A stretch of 64,000 nucleotides of DNA from Mesorhizobium ciceri biovar biserrulae WSM1271 (GTDB lineage: Bacteria > Pseudomonadota > Alphaproteobacteria > Rhizobiales > Rhizobiaceae), in contig NC_014923.1 in NCBI RefSeq assembly GCF_000185905.1, positions 868,001 through 932,000 on the forward strand, read 5' to 3'. Within the stretch, counting starts at the first letter, position 1; each line of letters begins with the position of its first letter. The notes under the pieces were generated by a model. The model ran no database searches. It had not been told where the DNA came from and worked only from the letters and a program-made list of their open reading frames with translations. Of this stretch, positions 24,640 through 33,488 are shown piece by piece. The position numbers and the translations under genes were made by a program.

Positions 24640-24662
24640 CTCTACTAAATTTATAGAATTAC
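24640..24662 (+). promoter_or_regulatory. Candidate sulfonate-operon operator upstream of ssuA
   Basis: CTCTAC, eight bases, ATAGAATTAC: same half-sites and same spacing as the site before tauA at 21381-21403. It ends 70 bp before the ssuA start. Shared control of the two operons, presumably by the Rrf2-type protein or another local regulator, is an inference. Confidence 0.5.
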
Positions 24663-24731
24663 CTAGCCTCATCCATCTTCCAACCGGCGAGGCCATTTCC
24701 GGCGCCGATCCGCAGCGAAGGAGAGGGATCA

Positions 24732-25684
24732 ATGTTCAATCTAACGAGACGTGTTTTCGGCATCGGCCTGCTGGCGGCGACGGTTGCCGTGTCGTCCGGC
24801 GCCACGGCGCAGGAGCTGAAGCAGTTCAGCATCGGCTATCAGAAGACCGGCCTGCCGGTGATCGCCAGGCAGCAGCAGGTGATCGAGAAGGCACTTGAAG
24901 ACAAGGGCGTGACGGTCAAGTGGGTCGAGTTCACCGCCGGTCCGCCGCTGGTCGAGGCGCTCAATGTCGGCGCCATCGATGTCGGCTGGACCGGCGACGC
25001 GCCGCCGATCTTCGGCCAGTCGGCCGGTGCCAACATCGTCTATGCCGCAGCGCTGCCGTCGAATGGCGAGGGCGAGGCGATCTTCGTCAAGCCGGCGTCG
25101 CCGATCCAGTCGGTCGCCGATCTCAAGGGCAAGCGCGTCGGTGTCGGCAAGGGCACCAGCGCGCACAATCTGCTCGTCGCCGCGCTGGAGAAGGCCGGCA
25201 TCCCGTTCGACCAGATCACGCCGGTCTATCTCAGCCCGGCGGATGCGGCCGCAGCCTTTGCCAGCGACCAGATCGATGCCTGGACCGTCTGGGATCCGTT
25301 CTTCGCCATCGCCGAAACTCGCTACCAGCCGCGTGTGCTGGCCCGCTCCAGCGAGGTGCTGAAGGTCAACACCTATTTCCTCGCCAACAAGGACTTCGCC
25401 AAGGCGCATCCCGAAACCGTCACACAACGATATCAGCCTTGGGCGAGGCGGCGAAATGGGCCGACCAGAACCGCGACAAGGTGGCCGCGGCGCTGCATGA
25501 GGTGACCGGCGTGCCGCTCGACGCGCAGATCATCGCCGCCAACCGCACCAAATTCGGCGTCTTCCCGATCACCGACGAGATCATCGCCGGCCAGCAGGCG
25601 ACCGCAGACCGCTTCTTCAAGCTCGGGCTGATCCCGAACGCGGTCCGCATCTCCGACGCGGTGTGGACGGCACCCGGCAACTGA
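24732..25684 (+). pseudogene. ssuA: Aliphatic sulfonate-binding protein SsuA, frameshifted
   Basis: The first frame (24732-25505) has a signal peptide (ending ATA before QELKQFSIGYQKTG), WVEFTAGPPLVEALNVGAIDVGWTGDAPPIF, VADLKGKRVGVGKGTSAHNLLVAALEKAG and PADAAAAFASDQIDAWTVWDPFF, all as in SsuA. After AHPETV (about 25418) the frame degenerates to Arg-rich nonsense, while the continuation ISALGEAAKWADQNRDKVA...NRTKFGVFPITDEIIAGQQATADRFFKLGLIP is in another frame up to 25684. One base is missing near the CACACA run at about 25422-25427. The gene heads an otherwise intact ssuADCB-type operon, so either it is newly broken or the sequence has an error. Confidence 0.85.
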
Positions 25685-25760
25685 CTTGTCCCCTGACGGC
25701 GCCGGATGAGAACGCCCGGCGCCATTTGCGTTCGCACCCATATCTCCAGGAGATCCGCCC

Positions 25761-26939
25761 GTGACTGTGCCAGACATGACCGCGCCTGCCAGCACCGCAC
25801 CGCTCGATTTCTTCTGGTTCATCCCGACGCATGGCGACGGCTCCTATCTCGGTTCCGAGGAGCAGCAGCGGCCGCCCGAATTCGGCTACTTCAAGGAGAT
25901 CGCGCAGGCGGTCGACCGGCTCGGCTTTCCCGGCGTGCTGTTGCCGACCGGCCAGAATTGCGAGGATTCCTGGATCACCGCGACGGGCCTCGCGACACTC
26001 ACCGAAAAACTGAAGTTCCTGGTCGCGCTGCGGCCGGGCGTGACGCTGCCGACTTTCGCCGCACGCCAGACCGCCGCCCTCGATCGCTTGAGCAATGGCC
26101 GCCTGCTGCTCAATGTCGTGGTCGGCGGCAACCCGACCGAGCTCGCCGGCGACGGCGTCTTCCTGCCGCATGACGAGCGCTATGCCCAGGCGCATGAATT
26201 CCTGACCATCTGGCGCGGCCTGGTGTCCGGCGAGCGGGTCAATTTCAACGGCAAATATTACCGCGTCGAAAATGGCCGCCTCGACCTTCTGCCGCACCAG
26301 GAACGGCCGCCGGTCTATTTCGGCGGATCGTCGGATGCCGGCCAGGACCTCGCCGCGGACCTCGTCGACATGTATCTGACCTGGGGCGAACCGCCGGCAC
26401 AGGTGGCCGAGAAGCTGGCCGCGGCGCGCGCAAAGGCGGCGCGGCGCGGCAGAAAACTGCGCTTCGGCATCAGGCTGCATTTCATCGTGCGCGAGACCGA
26501 GGACGAAGCCTGGCGCGCCGCCGACCGGCTGATCAGCCATGTCACCGACGCCCAGATCGAAAACGCGCAGGCGCGCTTCCTCAACCAGATGGATTCGGTC
26601 GGCCAGCGCCGCATGGCGGAGCTGCATGGCGGCCGCCGTGACAGGCTGGTGGTGTCGCCCAATCTGTGGGCCGGCGTCGGGCTGGTGCGCGGCGGCGCCG
26701 GCACGGCGCTGGTCGGCACGCCGGAACAGATCGCCGGGCGCATCCGCGAATACCAGGCGATCGGCATCGATACCATCATCGGCTCGGGCTATCCGCATCT
26801 CGAGGAGGCCTACCGCGTCGCCGAGCTTCTGTTTCCGAAGCTCGGGCTCGGCACCAGGCGGCAGCGGGCGCATGAGAACATCGCCAACGAATTCTCGGTC
26901 GGCTTCCATGGCGCCAACCGCCTGCAGGCTTCGTCATGA
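25761..26939 (+). CDS. ssuD: FMNH2-dependent alkanesulfonate monooxygenase SsuD
   Basis: A 392-residue bacterial-luciferase-family enzyme. [88 protein letters not shown] and the C-terminal [35 protein letters not shown] match SsuD. It oxidises C-S bonds of alkanesulfonates, releasing sulfite and aldehyde, using FMNH2 supplied by a separate reductase (not seen here). Its stop overlaps the ssuC start (ATGA at 26936-26939). Confidence 0.96.
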   Translation: MTVPDMTAPASTAPLDFFWFIPTHGDGSYLGSEEQQRPPEFGYFKEIAQAVDRLGFPGVLLPTGQNCEDSWITATGLATLTEKLKFLVALRPGVTLPTFAARQTAALDRLSNGRLLLNVVVGGNPTELAGDGVFLPHDERYAQAHEFLTIWRGLVSGERVNFNGKYYRVENGRLDLLPHQERPPVYFGGSSDAGQDLAADLVDMYLTWGEPPAQVAEKLAAARAKAARRGRKLRFGIRLHFIVRETEDEAWRAADRLISHVTDAQIENAQARFLNQMDSVGQRRMAELHGGRRDRLVVSPNLWAGVGLVRGGAGTALVGTPEQIAGRIREYQAIGIDTIIGSGYPHLEEAYRVAELLFPKLGLGTRRQRAHENIANEFSVGFHGANRLQASS

Positions 26940-27712
26940 GCTTTTCCACGCGCCTGCATAGCAACGCCATCGGCTGGCTGCTGCCGGCGCTGATCATTGC
27001 CGGCTGGGAGATTGCCAGCCGCGCCGGCGTCATGCCGGCCAACGTGCTGCCGGCGCCCAGCGCGGTCGCCGAGGCCTTCTGGCGGCTGACGTTGTCGGGC
27101 GAACTGATCCGCAACATCGGCGTCTCGACCGCGCGCGCCCTTGCCGGCTTTGCCATCGGTGGCTCGATCGGTTTTGCGCTTGGCCTTGCCAACGGGCTGT
27201 CGACGCTCAGCCGCGGCCTGACCGACACGACGCTGCAGATGATCCGCAACATTCCGCATCTGGCGCTGATCCCGCTGGTCATCCTGTGGTTCGGCATCGA
27301 CGAGGAAGCCAAGCTGTTCCTGGTGGCGCTCGGCGTGTTCTTTCCGATCTACGTCAACACGCTGCTCGGCATCCAGAGCGTCGACCCACAGCTGGTCGAG
27401 ATGGGCCGCGTCTACGGCATGGACCGGCGCGCCCTGTTCTTCCGCGTCATCCTGCCCGGCGCGCTGCCGGCGATCTTCGTCGGCCTGCGCTATGCCCTGG
27501 GCATCATGTGGCTGACGCTGATCGTCGCCGAAACCATCTCGGCCAGTTCGGGCCTCGGCTACATGGCCATGCAGGCGCGCGAATTCCTGCTGATCGACGT
27601 CGTCGTGCTGTCGATCCTGATCTACGCGCTGCTCGGCAAGCTCGCCGACAGCCTCGCCCGCCTGCTTGAGCGGCTGTCGCTCGGCTGGCATCCGGCCTTC
27701 CAGAACGGATGA
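26936..27712 (+). CDS. ssuC: Aliphatic sulfonate ABC transporter permease SsuC
   Basis: A 258-residue membrane protein with about six helices and the permease loop [33 protein letters not shown]. It is the channel subunit for alkanesulfonate uptake. It overlaps ssuD by 4 bp and is followed after 10 bp by ssuB, giving the usual ssu gene order A-D-C-B. Confidence 0.95.
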   Translation: MSFSTRLHSNAIGWLLPALIIAGWEIASRAGVMPANVLPAPSAVAEAFWRLTLSGELIRNIGVSTARALAGFAIGGSIGFALGLANGLSTLSRGLTDTTLQMIRNIPHLALIPLVILWFGIDEEAKLFLVALGVFFPIYVNTLLGIQSVDPQLVEMGRVYGMDRRALFFRVILPGALPAIFVGLRYALGIMWLTLIVAETISASSGLGYMAMQAREFLLIDVVVLSILIYALLGKLADSLARLLERLSLGWHPAFQNG

Positions 27713-27722
27713 GAGATTGCCC

Positions 27723-28514
27723 ATGACCGCCGCCAGCCTGACCGCAGCCCGTTCCTTCGTCGCCACGCCGGTGCGGCCGATCGGCTCCGTCGAAGGACAG
27801 CGGGCCTTTGCCTTCAGGCATGCCGGCAAGCGCTTCGGCGACAAGACCGTGCTCGACGGCATCGACCTGGACGTACCGGCCGGGCAGTTCCTTGCCGTCA
27901 TCGGCAAGAGCGGCTGCGGCAAGAGCACGCTGTTGCGGCTTCTGGCCGGGCTCGACCGGCCGACATCGGGATCGCTGTCCTTCGGCGTCGAAGAGGAAGG
28001 ACACAGCCGCACGCGCTTCATGTTCCAGGAGCCACGGCTCCTGCCCTGGGCCAGCGTGGTGGAAAACGTCGAGGTCGGGCTGACCGGCATCGCCACCGGT
28101 AGCGAAGCGAGGCACCGCGCGCTCGACATCCTCGGCGAGGTCGGGCTTGCCGACCGGGCCGACGAATGGCCTTCGGTGCTGTCCGGAGGTCAGAAGCAGC
28201 GCGTGGCGCTGGCCCGCGCGCTGGTCGGCCACCCGCAGATCCTGGCTCTCGACGAGCCGCTCGGCGCACTCGACGCCCTGACCCGCATCGAGATGCAGCA
28301 GCTTCTGGAACGCATCTGGATCGCGCAGAAGTTCACGGCCGTGCTGGTCACGCATGATGTCGCCGAAGCGGTCGCGCTCGCCGACCGGGTCGTGGTGATC
28401 AGCGAAGGCCGGATCGCGCTCGATCTGGATGTGCCCGTGGAACGGCCGCGCCGTCGCGGTTCGGTGGAGTTGGCCCGGCTGGAGGGCAAGATTCTGGATC
28501 GGCTGTTCGGGTAG
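27723..28514 (+). CDS. ssuB: Aliphatic sulfonate ABC transporter ATP-binding protein SsuB
   Basis: A 263-residue ABC ATPase with Walker [10 protein letters not shown] at residues 61-69, signature [15 protein letters not shown], Walker [13 protein letters not shown] and switch [16 protein letters not shown]. It powers SsuC. The ATG at 27723 is chosen because it follows ssuC by 10 bp; an in-frame start at 27666 inside ssuC adds only unrelated residues. It ends the ssu operon; family-B repeats follow. Confidence 0.94.
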   Translation: MTAASLTAARSFVATPVRPIGSVEGQRAFAFRHAGKRFGDKTVLDGIDLDVPAGQFLAVIGKSGCGKSTLLRLLAGLDRPTSGSLSFGVEEEGHSRTRFMFQEPRLLPWASVVENVEVGLTGIATGSEARHRALDILGEVGLADRADEWPSVLSGGQKQRVALARALVGHPQILALDEPLGALDALTRIEMQQLLERIWIAQKFTAVLVTHDVAEAVALADRVVVISEGRIALDLDVPVERPRRRGSVELARLEGKILDRLFG

Positions 28515-28544
28515 GGCCGGGGGGCAGGGCCCTCGAGGACCGCC

Positions 28545-28683
28545 TTCCCCCACTCCGTCGCTGCTTCGCAGCGTCACCTCTTCCCCGGAGGGAGAGGAAG
28601 GAGCCAAGGTCGGCGAGCTCGCGCTTTTCCTCTCCCCCGTCGATCGGGGGAGAGGTGGCCCGAAGGGCCGGAGTGGGGGTCGA
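28545..28683. repeat. Pair of facing family-B repeats after ssuB
   Basis: Family-B units at about 28545-28600 and 28628-28683 (CCCCCACTCCGTCG..., then CTCTCCCCCGTCGATCGGGG) face each other in the gap between the ssu operon and a convergent small broken gene, and could form the 3' hairpin of both. Confidence 0.75.
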
Positions 28684-28696
28684 CCTTTCATCAAGC

Positions 28697-28882
28697 TCAC
28701 CCGCTTGACCGGTTCGCCCACACCAACCCGATCAGCCCGACCAGCATGGTGACGACGCCGATATAGAGCCATTGCGACTGGCCGGTCATGAAGCTGCCGC
28801 CGACAACGCCGATGCCTTGCAGCGACTATAGCGCGCCGACGGCAAGCACAATCAACGCCAGCAGATTTTTGGTCAGCCTCAT
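28697..28882 (-). pseudogene. 61-codon two-helix membrane protein gene with internal TAG
   Basis: From the ATG ending at 28882 the frame reads MRLTKNLLALIVLAVGAL, a TAG at 28826-28828 (codon 19), then SLQGIGVVGGSFMTGQSQW and LYIGVVTMLVGLIGLVWANR, ending at the TGA 28697-28699. The layout (short basic start, helix, Gly-rich loop, second helix, basic end) is a normal small inner-membrane protein, and TAG is one base from the Trp codon TGG. This looks like one small gene interrupted by a nonsense change. The function is unknown. Confidence 0.55.
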
Positions 28883-29191
28883 TGCCGGATCTCCCTTTTG
28901 AAGTCGATTGGTTGCAGCATCGGGACCGCGATAAAAGAGCCAAAGGAAGTGGCCCGGCCGCGCCGAGCTCTACTTGGATATTAATGTTCGATCTTGTCAA
29001 ACGGATGCCCGATAGCAACACAAAGATCATCGTTGATTGATCATCGCGTGCCGGAAAATCCCTGACAGACTGTTACCCAGCGACTCCAAACGTGTGCCAT
29101 TGCCACGGAACCGCCAGATCACTGCCGCATTTCCCGCCTTATTTGGCACCTAACGGCTGGGGTCTGTCAAAAACGGAGCCATCCCCCAAAT
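28883..29191. other. Non-coding gap upstream of the RlpA-like gene
   Basis: 309 bp with no supported gene. GATCATCGTTGATTGATCATCG near 29027-29048 is a short direct repeat of GATCATCG; its meaning is unclear. The region should hold the divergent promoters of the small membrane-protein gene and the RlpA-like gene, but none could be fixed. Confidence 0.4.
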
Positions 29192-29551
29192 ATGAAGAAC
29201 CCAAAACAGACCGCGATTGTCGCGGTAACGATCGCTGCTGGCCTGATGGTCGGTGCTTCTTCGGCGACCGCCGCCGCCCAGTGCGGCCGCGCCTCGTGGT
29301 ACGCCCTGCACTCCAGAACCGCCTCGGGCGAGCGCATGAACCCGTCGGCGATGACCGCCGCGCATCGCACCTTGCCTTTCGGCACCAAGCTCAGGGTGAC
29401 CAACAAGAACAACGGCCGCAGCGTCGTCGTGCGCATCAACGATCGCGGTCCGTTCATCAAGGGACGCGTGCTCGATCTGTCGAAGGGCGCGGCCGGCCAG
29501 CTCGGCTTCATCGGCTCCGGCCACACTTCCGTGTGCATGGCGCGCGTCTAG
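29192..29551 (+). CDS. RlpA-like septal-ring lytic transglycosylase domain protein
   Basis: A 119-residue exported protein. The signal peptide covers about residues 1-27 ([15 protein letters not shown]). The mature part is a single double-psi beta-barrel: [41 protein letters not shown], then [29 protein letters not shown]. The RINDRGPF motif with Asp is the RlpA signature. There is no SPOR domain, unlike full-length RlpA, so it is a short DPBB-only relative acting on peptidoglycan or cell-wall-associated substrates in the periplasm. It stands alone. Confidence 0.9.
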   Translation: MKNPKQTAIVAVTIAAGLMVGASSATAAAQCGRASWYALHSRTASGERMNPSAMTAAHRTLPFGTKLRVTNKNNGRSVVVRINDRGPFIKGRVLDLSKGAAGQLGFIGSGHTSVCMARV

Positions 29552-29559
29552 AGCTTCCT

Positions 29560-29582
29560 GTGTCCGGCAAGGGCCGGACACA
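29560..29582. terminator. Hairpin after the RlpA-like gene
   Basis: GTGTCCGGC and GCCGGACAC pair around AAGG just after the stop codon. The following bases are only moderately T-rich, so this is a probable but not strong intrinsic terminator. Confidence 0.45.
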
Positions 29583-29782
29583 CTACCTACACATTTCGCA
29601 GCCGCACACTGAGCCGGCTGGCGCCGTTCGGCCCCGATTTCCATGGTCTTGAACCAAAGAAGCATTGGTCACGCAGCGTGACGTATTGCATCGCAGCAAT
29701 TAGTTGTTAACTTCCCCGCGAGACATTTAGGCTCGGCGCTGCTCGTCGTCCCTTCGGTCGCAGGCAGCAGCGGGGTTTCTCG

Positions 29783-31060
29783 ATGTTCTACCAGCTCTAT
29801 GAGATGAACCACGCCGCCCTGCAGCCGGCGCGCCTCTATGCCGACGCGGTGCGGATGTTCTACTCCAATCCGCTCAATCCGTTTTCCCACACGCAATGGG
29901 GCCGTTCGATCGCGGCGACGGCCGAACTGTTCGAGCGCACCACGCGCCGCTACGGCAAGCCGGCCTTCGGCCTGAGCAAGACCGTAGTCGACTGGAAGAG
30001 CGTCGAGGTCGCCGAGAAGACCGTCTGGTCGAAGCCGTTCTGCAATCTCGTGCGCTTCGAGCGCGCTGTCCCCGCCGGGCGCAAGCCCGATCCGAAGCTT
30101 CTGATCGTGGCGCCGATGTCTGGCCATTATGCGACGCTGCTGCGCGGCACGGTGGAAGCGATGCTGCCCTATGCCGACGTGCACATCACCGACTGGGTCG
30201 ATGCCCGCATGGTGCCGCTTGCCGACGGCCAATTCGATCTCGACGACTACATCGACTATGTCATCGACATGCTGCACACGCTGGGGCCGGACACGCATGT
30301 GATGGCGGTGTGCCAGCCTTCCGTGCCGGTGCTGGCCGCCGTGGCGCTGATGGAATCCAAGGGCGACCCGTTCGTGCCCTCGACGATGACCTTGATGGGC
30401 GGGCCTATCGACACGCGCAGCAACCCGACCGCGGTCAATCTGCTGGCGCAGGAAAAAGGCATCGACTGGTTCCGCGACAATGTCGTGATGCATGCGCCGT
30501 GGCCGGTGCCAGGCTTCGGCCGCGAGGTCTATCCAGGCTTCCTGCAGCTGTCCGGCTTCATGAGCATGAACCTCGATCGCCACATCATCGCCCACAAGGA
30601 CTTCTTCATGCATCTGGTGAAGCATGATGGCGACAATGCCGAGAAGCACCGCGATTTCTACGACGAGTATCTGGCGGTCATGGACCTGACGGCCGAATTC
30701 TACCTGCAGACCGTCGACACCGTGTTCGTGCGGCAGGCCTTGCCAAAGGGCGAGATGACGCATCGCGGCACCAGGATCGATCCGTCGGCGATCCGCAACG
30801 TCGCGCTGTTCACGGTCGAAGGCGAGAACGACGACATATCAGGCCTTGGCCAGACCAAGGCGGCGCATGATCTTTGCCCCAATATCCCGGCTGAGCGGCA
30901 CGCCCACTACATGCAGCCGGCGGTCGGTCATTACGGCGTGTTCAACGGTTCTCGCTTCCGCTCCGAAATCGTCCCGCGCATCGTCGACTTCATCACCAGC
31001 TATGGCCGCCAGGAGCGTGTCGCGGTGAAGCCGAAGCTGGTCCGCGCCGCCAAGAGATAA
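29783..31060 (+). CDS. phaZ: Intracellular polyhydroxyalkanoate depolymerase PhaZ
   Basis: A 425-residue depolymerase of the intracellular type. The start MFYQLYEMNHAALQPARLYADAVR is family-specific; the nucleophile is Cys177 in MAVCQPSVPVL, the Cys-variant of the lipase box; the later VEGENDDISG and VGHYGVFNGSRFRSEI contribute the Asp and His. It mobilises stored poly-3-hydroxybutyrate granules in the cytoplasm. The gene is monocistronic, behind a 231-bp gap. No other pha gene is visible. Confidence 0.95.
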   Translation: MFYQLYEMNHAALQPARLYADAVRMFYSNPLNPFSHTQWGRSIAATAELFERTTRRYGKPAFGLSKTVVDWKSVEVAEKTVWSKPFCNLVRFERAVPAGRKPDPKLLIVAPMSGHYATLLRGTVEAMLPYADVHITDWVDARMVPLADGQFDLDDYIDYVIDMLHTLGPDTHVMAVCQPSVPVLAAVALMESKGDPFVPSTMTLMGGPIDTRSNPTAVNLLAQEKGIDWFRDNVVMHAPWPVPGFGREVYPGFLQLSGFMSMNLDRHIIAHKDFFMHLVKHDGDNAEKHRDFYDEYLAVMDLTAEFYLQTVDTVFVRQALPKGEMTHRGTRIDPSAIRNVALFTVEGENDDISGLGQTKAAHDLCPNIPAERHAHYMQPAVGHYGVFNGSRFRSEIVPRIVDFITSYGRQERVAVKPKLVRAAKR

Positions 31061-31234
31061 TGCACGTCGTCCACAATTGCGGGTTTTGGGACGATGACCT
31101 GCATAAAACCAAGCTTAACGGCGACAAACCGTGCGATTGACCGGTAAAAGCCGGCCGGCTGGCTGATTCTGTTGCACAAGTGCCGCTGTCCAGCCCCTCG
31201 GGTAACCATGCCGACAATCCGACCGTCGTCGTAA

Positions 31235-31272
31235 TTGACACGGACTGTAAATCCCCCTTAACCTTTCGTTAA
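31235..31272 (+). promoter_or_regulatory. Promoter with perfect CtrA box upstream of the BTLCP gene
   Basis: TTAACCTTTCGTTAA at 31258-31272 is an exact TTAA-N7-TTAA, the binding site of the alphaproteobacterial cell-cycle regulator CtrA. It starts 17 bp after a TTGACA at 31235-31240, so the CtrA box would cover the -10 region of a sigma-70-type promoter. The gene starts at 31295. Cell-cycle control of this periplasmic protease is inferred. Confidence 0.6.
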
Positions 31273-31294
31273 TAACAAAGGGTGAGCGGGGACA

Positions 31295-31912
31295 ATGATT
31301 TCCTCATCGATGGCGCGACGGCTGCGCGTGTATGTGGCGGCCGGGCTGGCAATGACGGCGGGCTGGGTGGCACCGGCCTTGGCGGGTGGAGCGATGGCGA
31401 CCGGGGGGCTCACCTCGCAGCCGATCGGCCACTATGATTTCTGCAAGCTGCATCCGGGCGAGTGCTCGATCCGCCCGGCCAATCTGGCGCCGGCTCCGAT
31501 GACCGACGCGCTGATGCGCAAGCTTCTCAATGTCACCGCCAGGGTCAACGCCGCCGTCAAGCCGATGAGCGACATGGACATCTACGGCAAGGACGAGGTC
31601 TGGGCTTATCCCGACAAGGGCGTCGGCGATTGCGAGGACTATGTGCTGGAAAAGCGGCGCCAGCTTTCGCGCATGAGCATCTCGCTTGCCGATCTTCTGA
31701 TCACCGTCGTGCGCAAGCCCGACGGCGAGGGCCACGCCGTGCTGACGGTGCGCACCGACGAGGGCGACTATGTGCTCGACAATCTGACCGACAAGGTCAA
31801 GCCATGGGACGCGACCGGCTACCGCTTCCTCAAGCGGCAGGCGATCGACAACACCGGCCGCTGGGTCTCGATCCGCGGTGGCCAGCAAGTTCTGGTCGGC
31901 GCGGTTCAGTAG
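31295..31912 (+). CDS. Periplasmic transglutaminase-like cysteine proteinase (BTLCP family)
   Basis: A 205-residue exported protein with signal peptide (about residues 1-30, ending APALA). The triad of the bacterial transglutaminase-like cysteine proteinase family is visible: Cys113 in GVGDCEDYVLEKR, His147 in GEGHAVLTV and Asp162 in YVLDNLTD. Relatives such as LapG cleave large adhesins at the cell surface, but no LapD-type partner or adhesin is present here. Likely role: periplasmic proteolysis or cell-envelope remodelling. The perfect CtrA box upstream suggests cell-cycle-linked expression. Confidence 0.88.
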   Translation: MISSSMARRLRVYVAAGLAMTAGWVAPALAGGAMATGGLTSQPIGHYDFCKLHPGECSIRPANLAPAPMTDALMRKLLNVTARVNAAVKPMSDMDIYGKDEVWAYPDKGVGDCEDYVLEKRRQLSRMSISLADLLITVVRKPDGEGHAVLTVRTDEGDYVLDNLTDKVKPWDATGYRFLKRQAIDNTGRWVSIRGGQQVLVGAVQ

Positions 31913-31950
31913 GCACCAGCAACGGCGGCTTCCCAGGGGCGGCATCCAAC

Positions 31951-32161
31951 GCTTCGTCATCCCAGGGCGGAGCAGGAGCGAAGCTCCGTCGCGAAGACCC
32001 GGGATCCATGCCGTGATGCCGATGAAGAACGCTGCGGCGCAGGAACAGGCGCCTGCAATCGTCATACCGTCATCACCAGATCTTTTGCCCCGTCGCGACG
32101 CTCGCAACTCGCGGCATGGATCCTCGGGTCTGCGCGCCCGCTCCGCCCGTGGATGACGAAA
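31951..32161. repeat. Family-D repeats, facing pair
   Basis: One family-D copy at 31951-32017 (CGTCATCCCAGGGCGGAGCA...) and an inverted partial copy at 32115-32161 (GGGTCTGCGCGCCCGCTCCG, then GTGGATGACGAA) fill most of the 348-bp gap 31913-32260. No gene could be supported in it. Confidence 0.7.
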
Positions 32162-32260
32162 TCGATGGGCCCTCCGCCAGAATTCGCATTTCTCCGTGAA
32201 CCATTTCGCTCCGGCCAGCGACACACAGCCGTGAACCGAAACCAACCATGGAGACTTCAG

Positions 32261-32494
32261 ATGACTGCTTTTTTGCGAAACACCCTTCTTGCCGCTATCG
32301 CGGTGTCGAGCATGGCCGGATCCGCCATGGCCGATCAGACCACCAGCTGTGCCAAAACCAACCTCAACGACCTCTGGGCCGGCCGCTGTTGCGGTGATGC
32401 CGGGGCGTCGGACTGCCTGGGCGGCGGAAACAATGGCCACGACCACGGCGATCATGGCCGGGGTGGAAATGGCGGCACCGCCGGCAAGAAATGA
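32261..32494 (+). CDS. Small exported Cys/Gly/His-rich protein
   Basis: A 77-residue ORF. The signal peptide is strong (MTAFLRNTLLAAIAVSSMAGSAMA, cleavage before DQ). The mature part has five Cys (CAKTNLNDLWAGRCCGDAGASDC) and a Gly/His/Asp tail (GGGNNGHDHGDHGRGGNGG), a composition that suggests metal binding in the periplasm. No family is recognised. The ATG at 32261 follows GGAGACTTCAG; an upstream in-frame extension is not homologous-looking and would bury the signal peptide. Confidence 0.65.
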   Translation: MTAFLRNTLLAAIAVSSMAGSAMADQTTSCAKTNLNDLWAGRCCGDAGASDCLGGGNNGHDHGDHGRGGNGGTAGKK

Positions 32495-32578
32495 TCTCAC
32501 CACTTTGCCCGCCGGCGGGCCGCCGGCGGGCAGTGTCCTCGTGAGGCAGGCGAACTTGTACCGGCGCGGACCGTCAGG

Positions 32579-32947
32579 CTACGGCCGCTGGTTCAACGCC
32601 GCGCGGATCGATGCGGTGATGCGGCGAAGCTCGGTTTCGTCGAGTTTCTCGATGTTTTCCGCCAGCAGATTGGCGAGCTCGGTGGCGGCGGGGGAAAGAC
32701 CCGACGTGTCGAGTTTTACACGCGGGTGCGAGGCCTCGGCCAGCCGCGCCAGTTCCTCGGCATCGTCCCAGATGATGTTGAAATAGCCGATGATCTTCTG
32801 GATCAGCGTCCAGGTCGGGGCGCCTCGCCTGCCATGTTCGAGCGCCGACAGATAGGCGGCGCTGACGCCGATCGCCGCCGCCATGTCCTTCTGGCGGACA
32901 CCGCGTTCGCTTCTCAGCGTCCGCAGCTTCTCGCCGAACGGAGTCAT
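32579..32947 (-). CDS. XRE-family helix-turn-helix transcriptional regulator
   Basis: A 122-residue protein. The N-terminal HTH_3 domain spans about residues 5-60 (EKLRTLRSERGVRQKDMAAAIGVSAAYLSALEHGRRG), followed by an all-helical C-terminal part (WDDAEELARLAEAS; LANLLAENIEKLDETELRRITASI) that may dimerise. The start at 32947 is chosen as the family start; upstream in-frame codons read through the smr gene. It is just downstream of smr on the same strand. Its target is unknown. Confidence 0.9.
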   Translation of the reverse strand: MTPFGEKLRTLRSERGVRQKDMAAAIGVSAAYLSALEHGRRGAPTWTLIQKIIGYFNIIWDDAEELARLAEASHPRVKLDTSGLSPAATELANLLAENIEKLDETELRRITASIRAALNQRP

Positions 32948-32957
32948 GCGCCCGTCC

Positions 32958-33488
32958 TCATGAACGGACCCGCCGCAGGCGGATATAGAGCGCACCCGAA
33001 CCGCCATGATTGCGGGCGGCATGGTCGTGGCTGGAGACGAGCGGCCGGAAGGCAGGCGTCGACAGCCAGGCCGGCACGGCGCGCCGCAACACGCCATCGC
33101 CGCCGGAAGACGAGCCCTTGCCAGTGATGACCAGGACATAGCGGACGCCGCCGGCATGCGCCCGGTGCAGGAACGAGAACAGCAGCGAGTAGGCCTCGTC
33201 CTGCGTCATGCCGTGCAGATCGACGCGGCCCTCGATCGGCAGCCGGCCCTTCGATAATTTGTCCAGCGTCGGTTCGTCGAGGCGGTGCGTGACATGCTGC
33301 GCCTTCGGCTTCGCGGTCCCTGCGACATTGGCTACGGGCAGGGCGGGCTGCGACTGGCTTGGCTTGGCCTCGGCAGGAATTTCGGGGATGTCGGCGGCAA
33401 ATTTCCCCTTCAGCGGCTTGGCCGTGCGCGCCACCAGGTTCCACAGAACCCGGTCGTCCTCGCTGAGCTTGTCCGGGCGCCGGGTCAT
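32958..33488 (-). CDS. Smr/MutS2-domain endonuclease protein
   Basis: A 176-residue protein with a variable Pro/Ala-rich N-terminal half and a C-terminal Smr domain: GRVDLHGMTQDEAYSLLFSFLHRAHAGGVRYVLVITGKG, then LRRAVPAWLSTPAFRPLVSSHDHAARNHGGSGALYIRLRR. The DLHG and TGKG motifs are the Smr signature; such domains nick DNA or cleave mRNA on collided ribosomes. Its start overlaps the mltA stop by 4 bp (33485-33488), so it is coupled to mltA, an arrangement I know from other Rhizobiales. Confidence 0.92.
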   Translation of the reverse strand: MTRRPDKLSEDDRVLWNLVARTAKPLKGKFAADIPEIPAEAKPSQSQPALPVANVAGTAKPKAQHVTHRLDEPTLDKLSKGRLPIEGRVDLHGMTQDEAYSLLFSFLHRAHAGGVRYVLVITGKGSSSGGDGVLRRAVPAWLSTPAFRPLVSSHDHAARNHGGSGALYIRLRRVRS

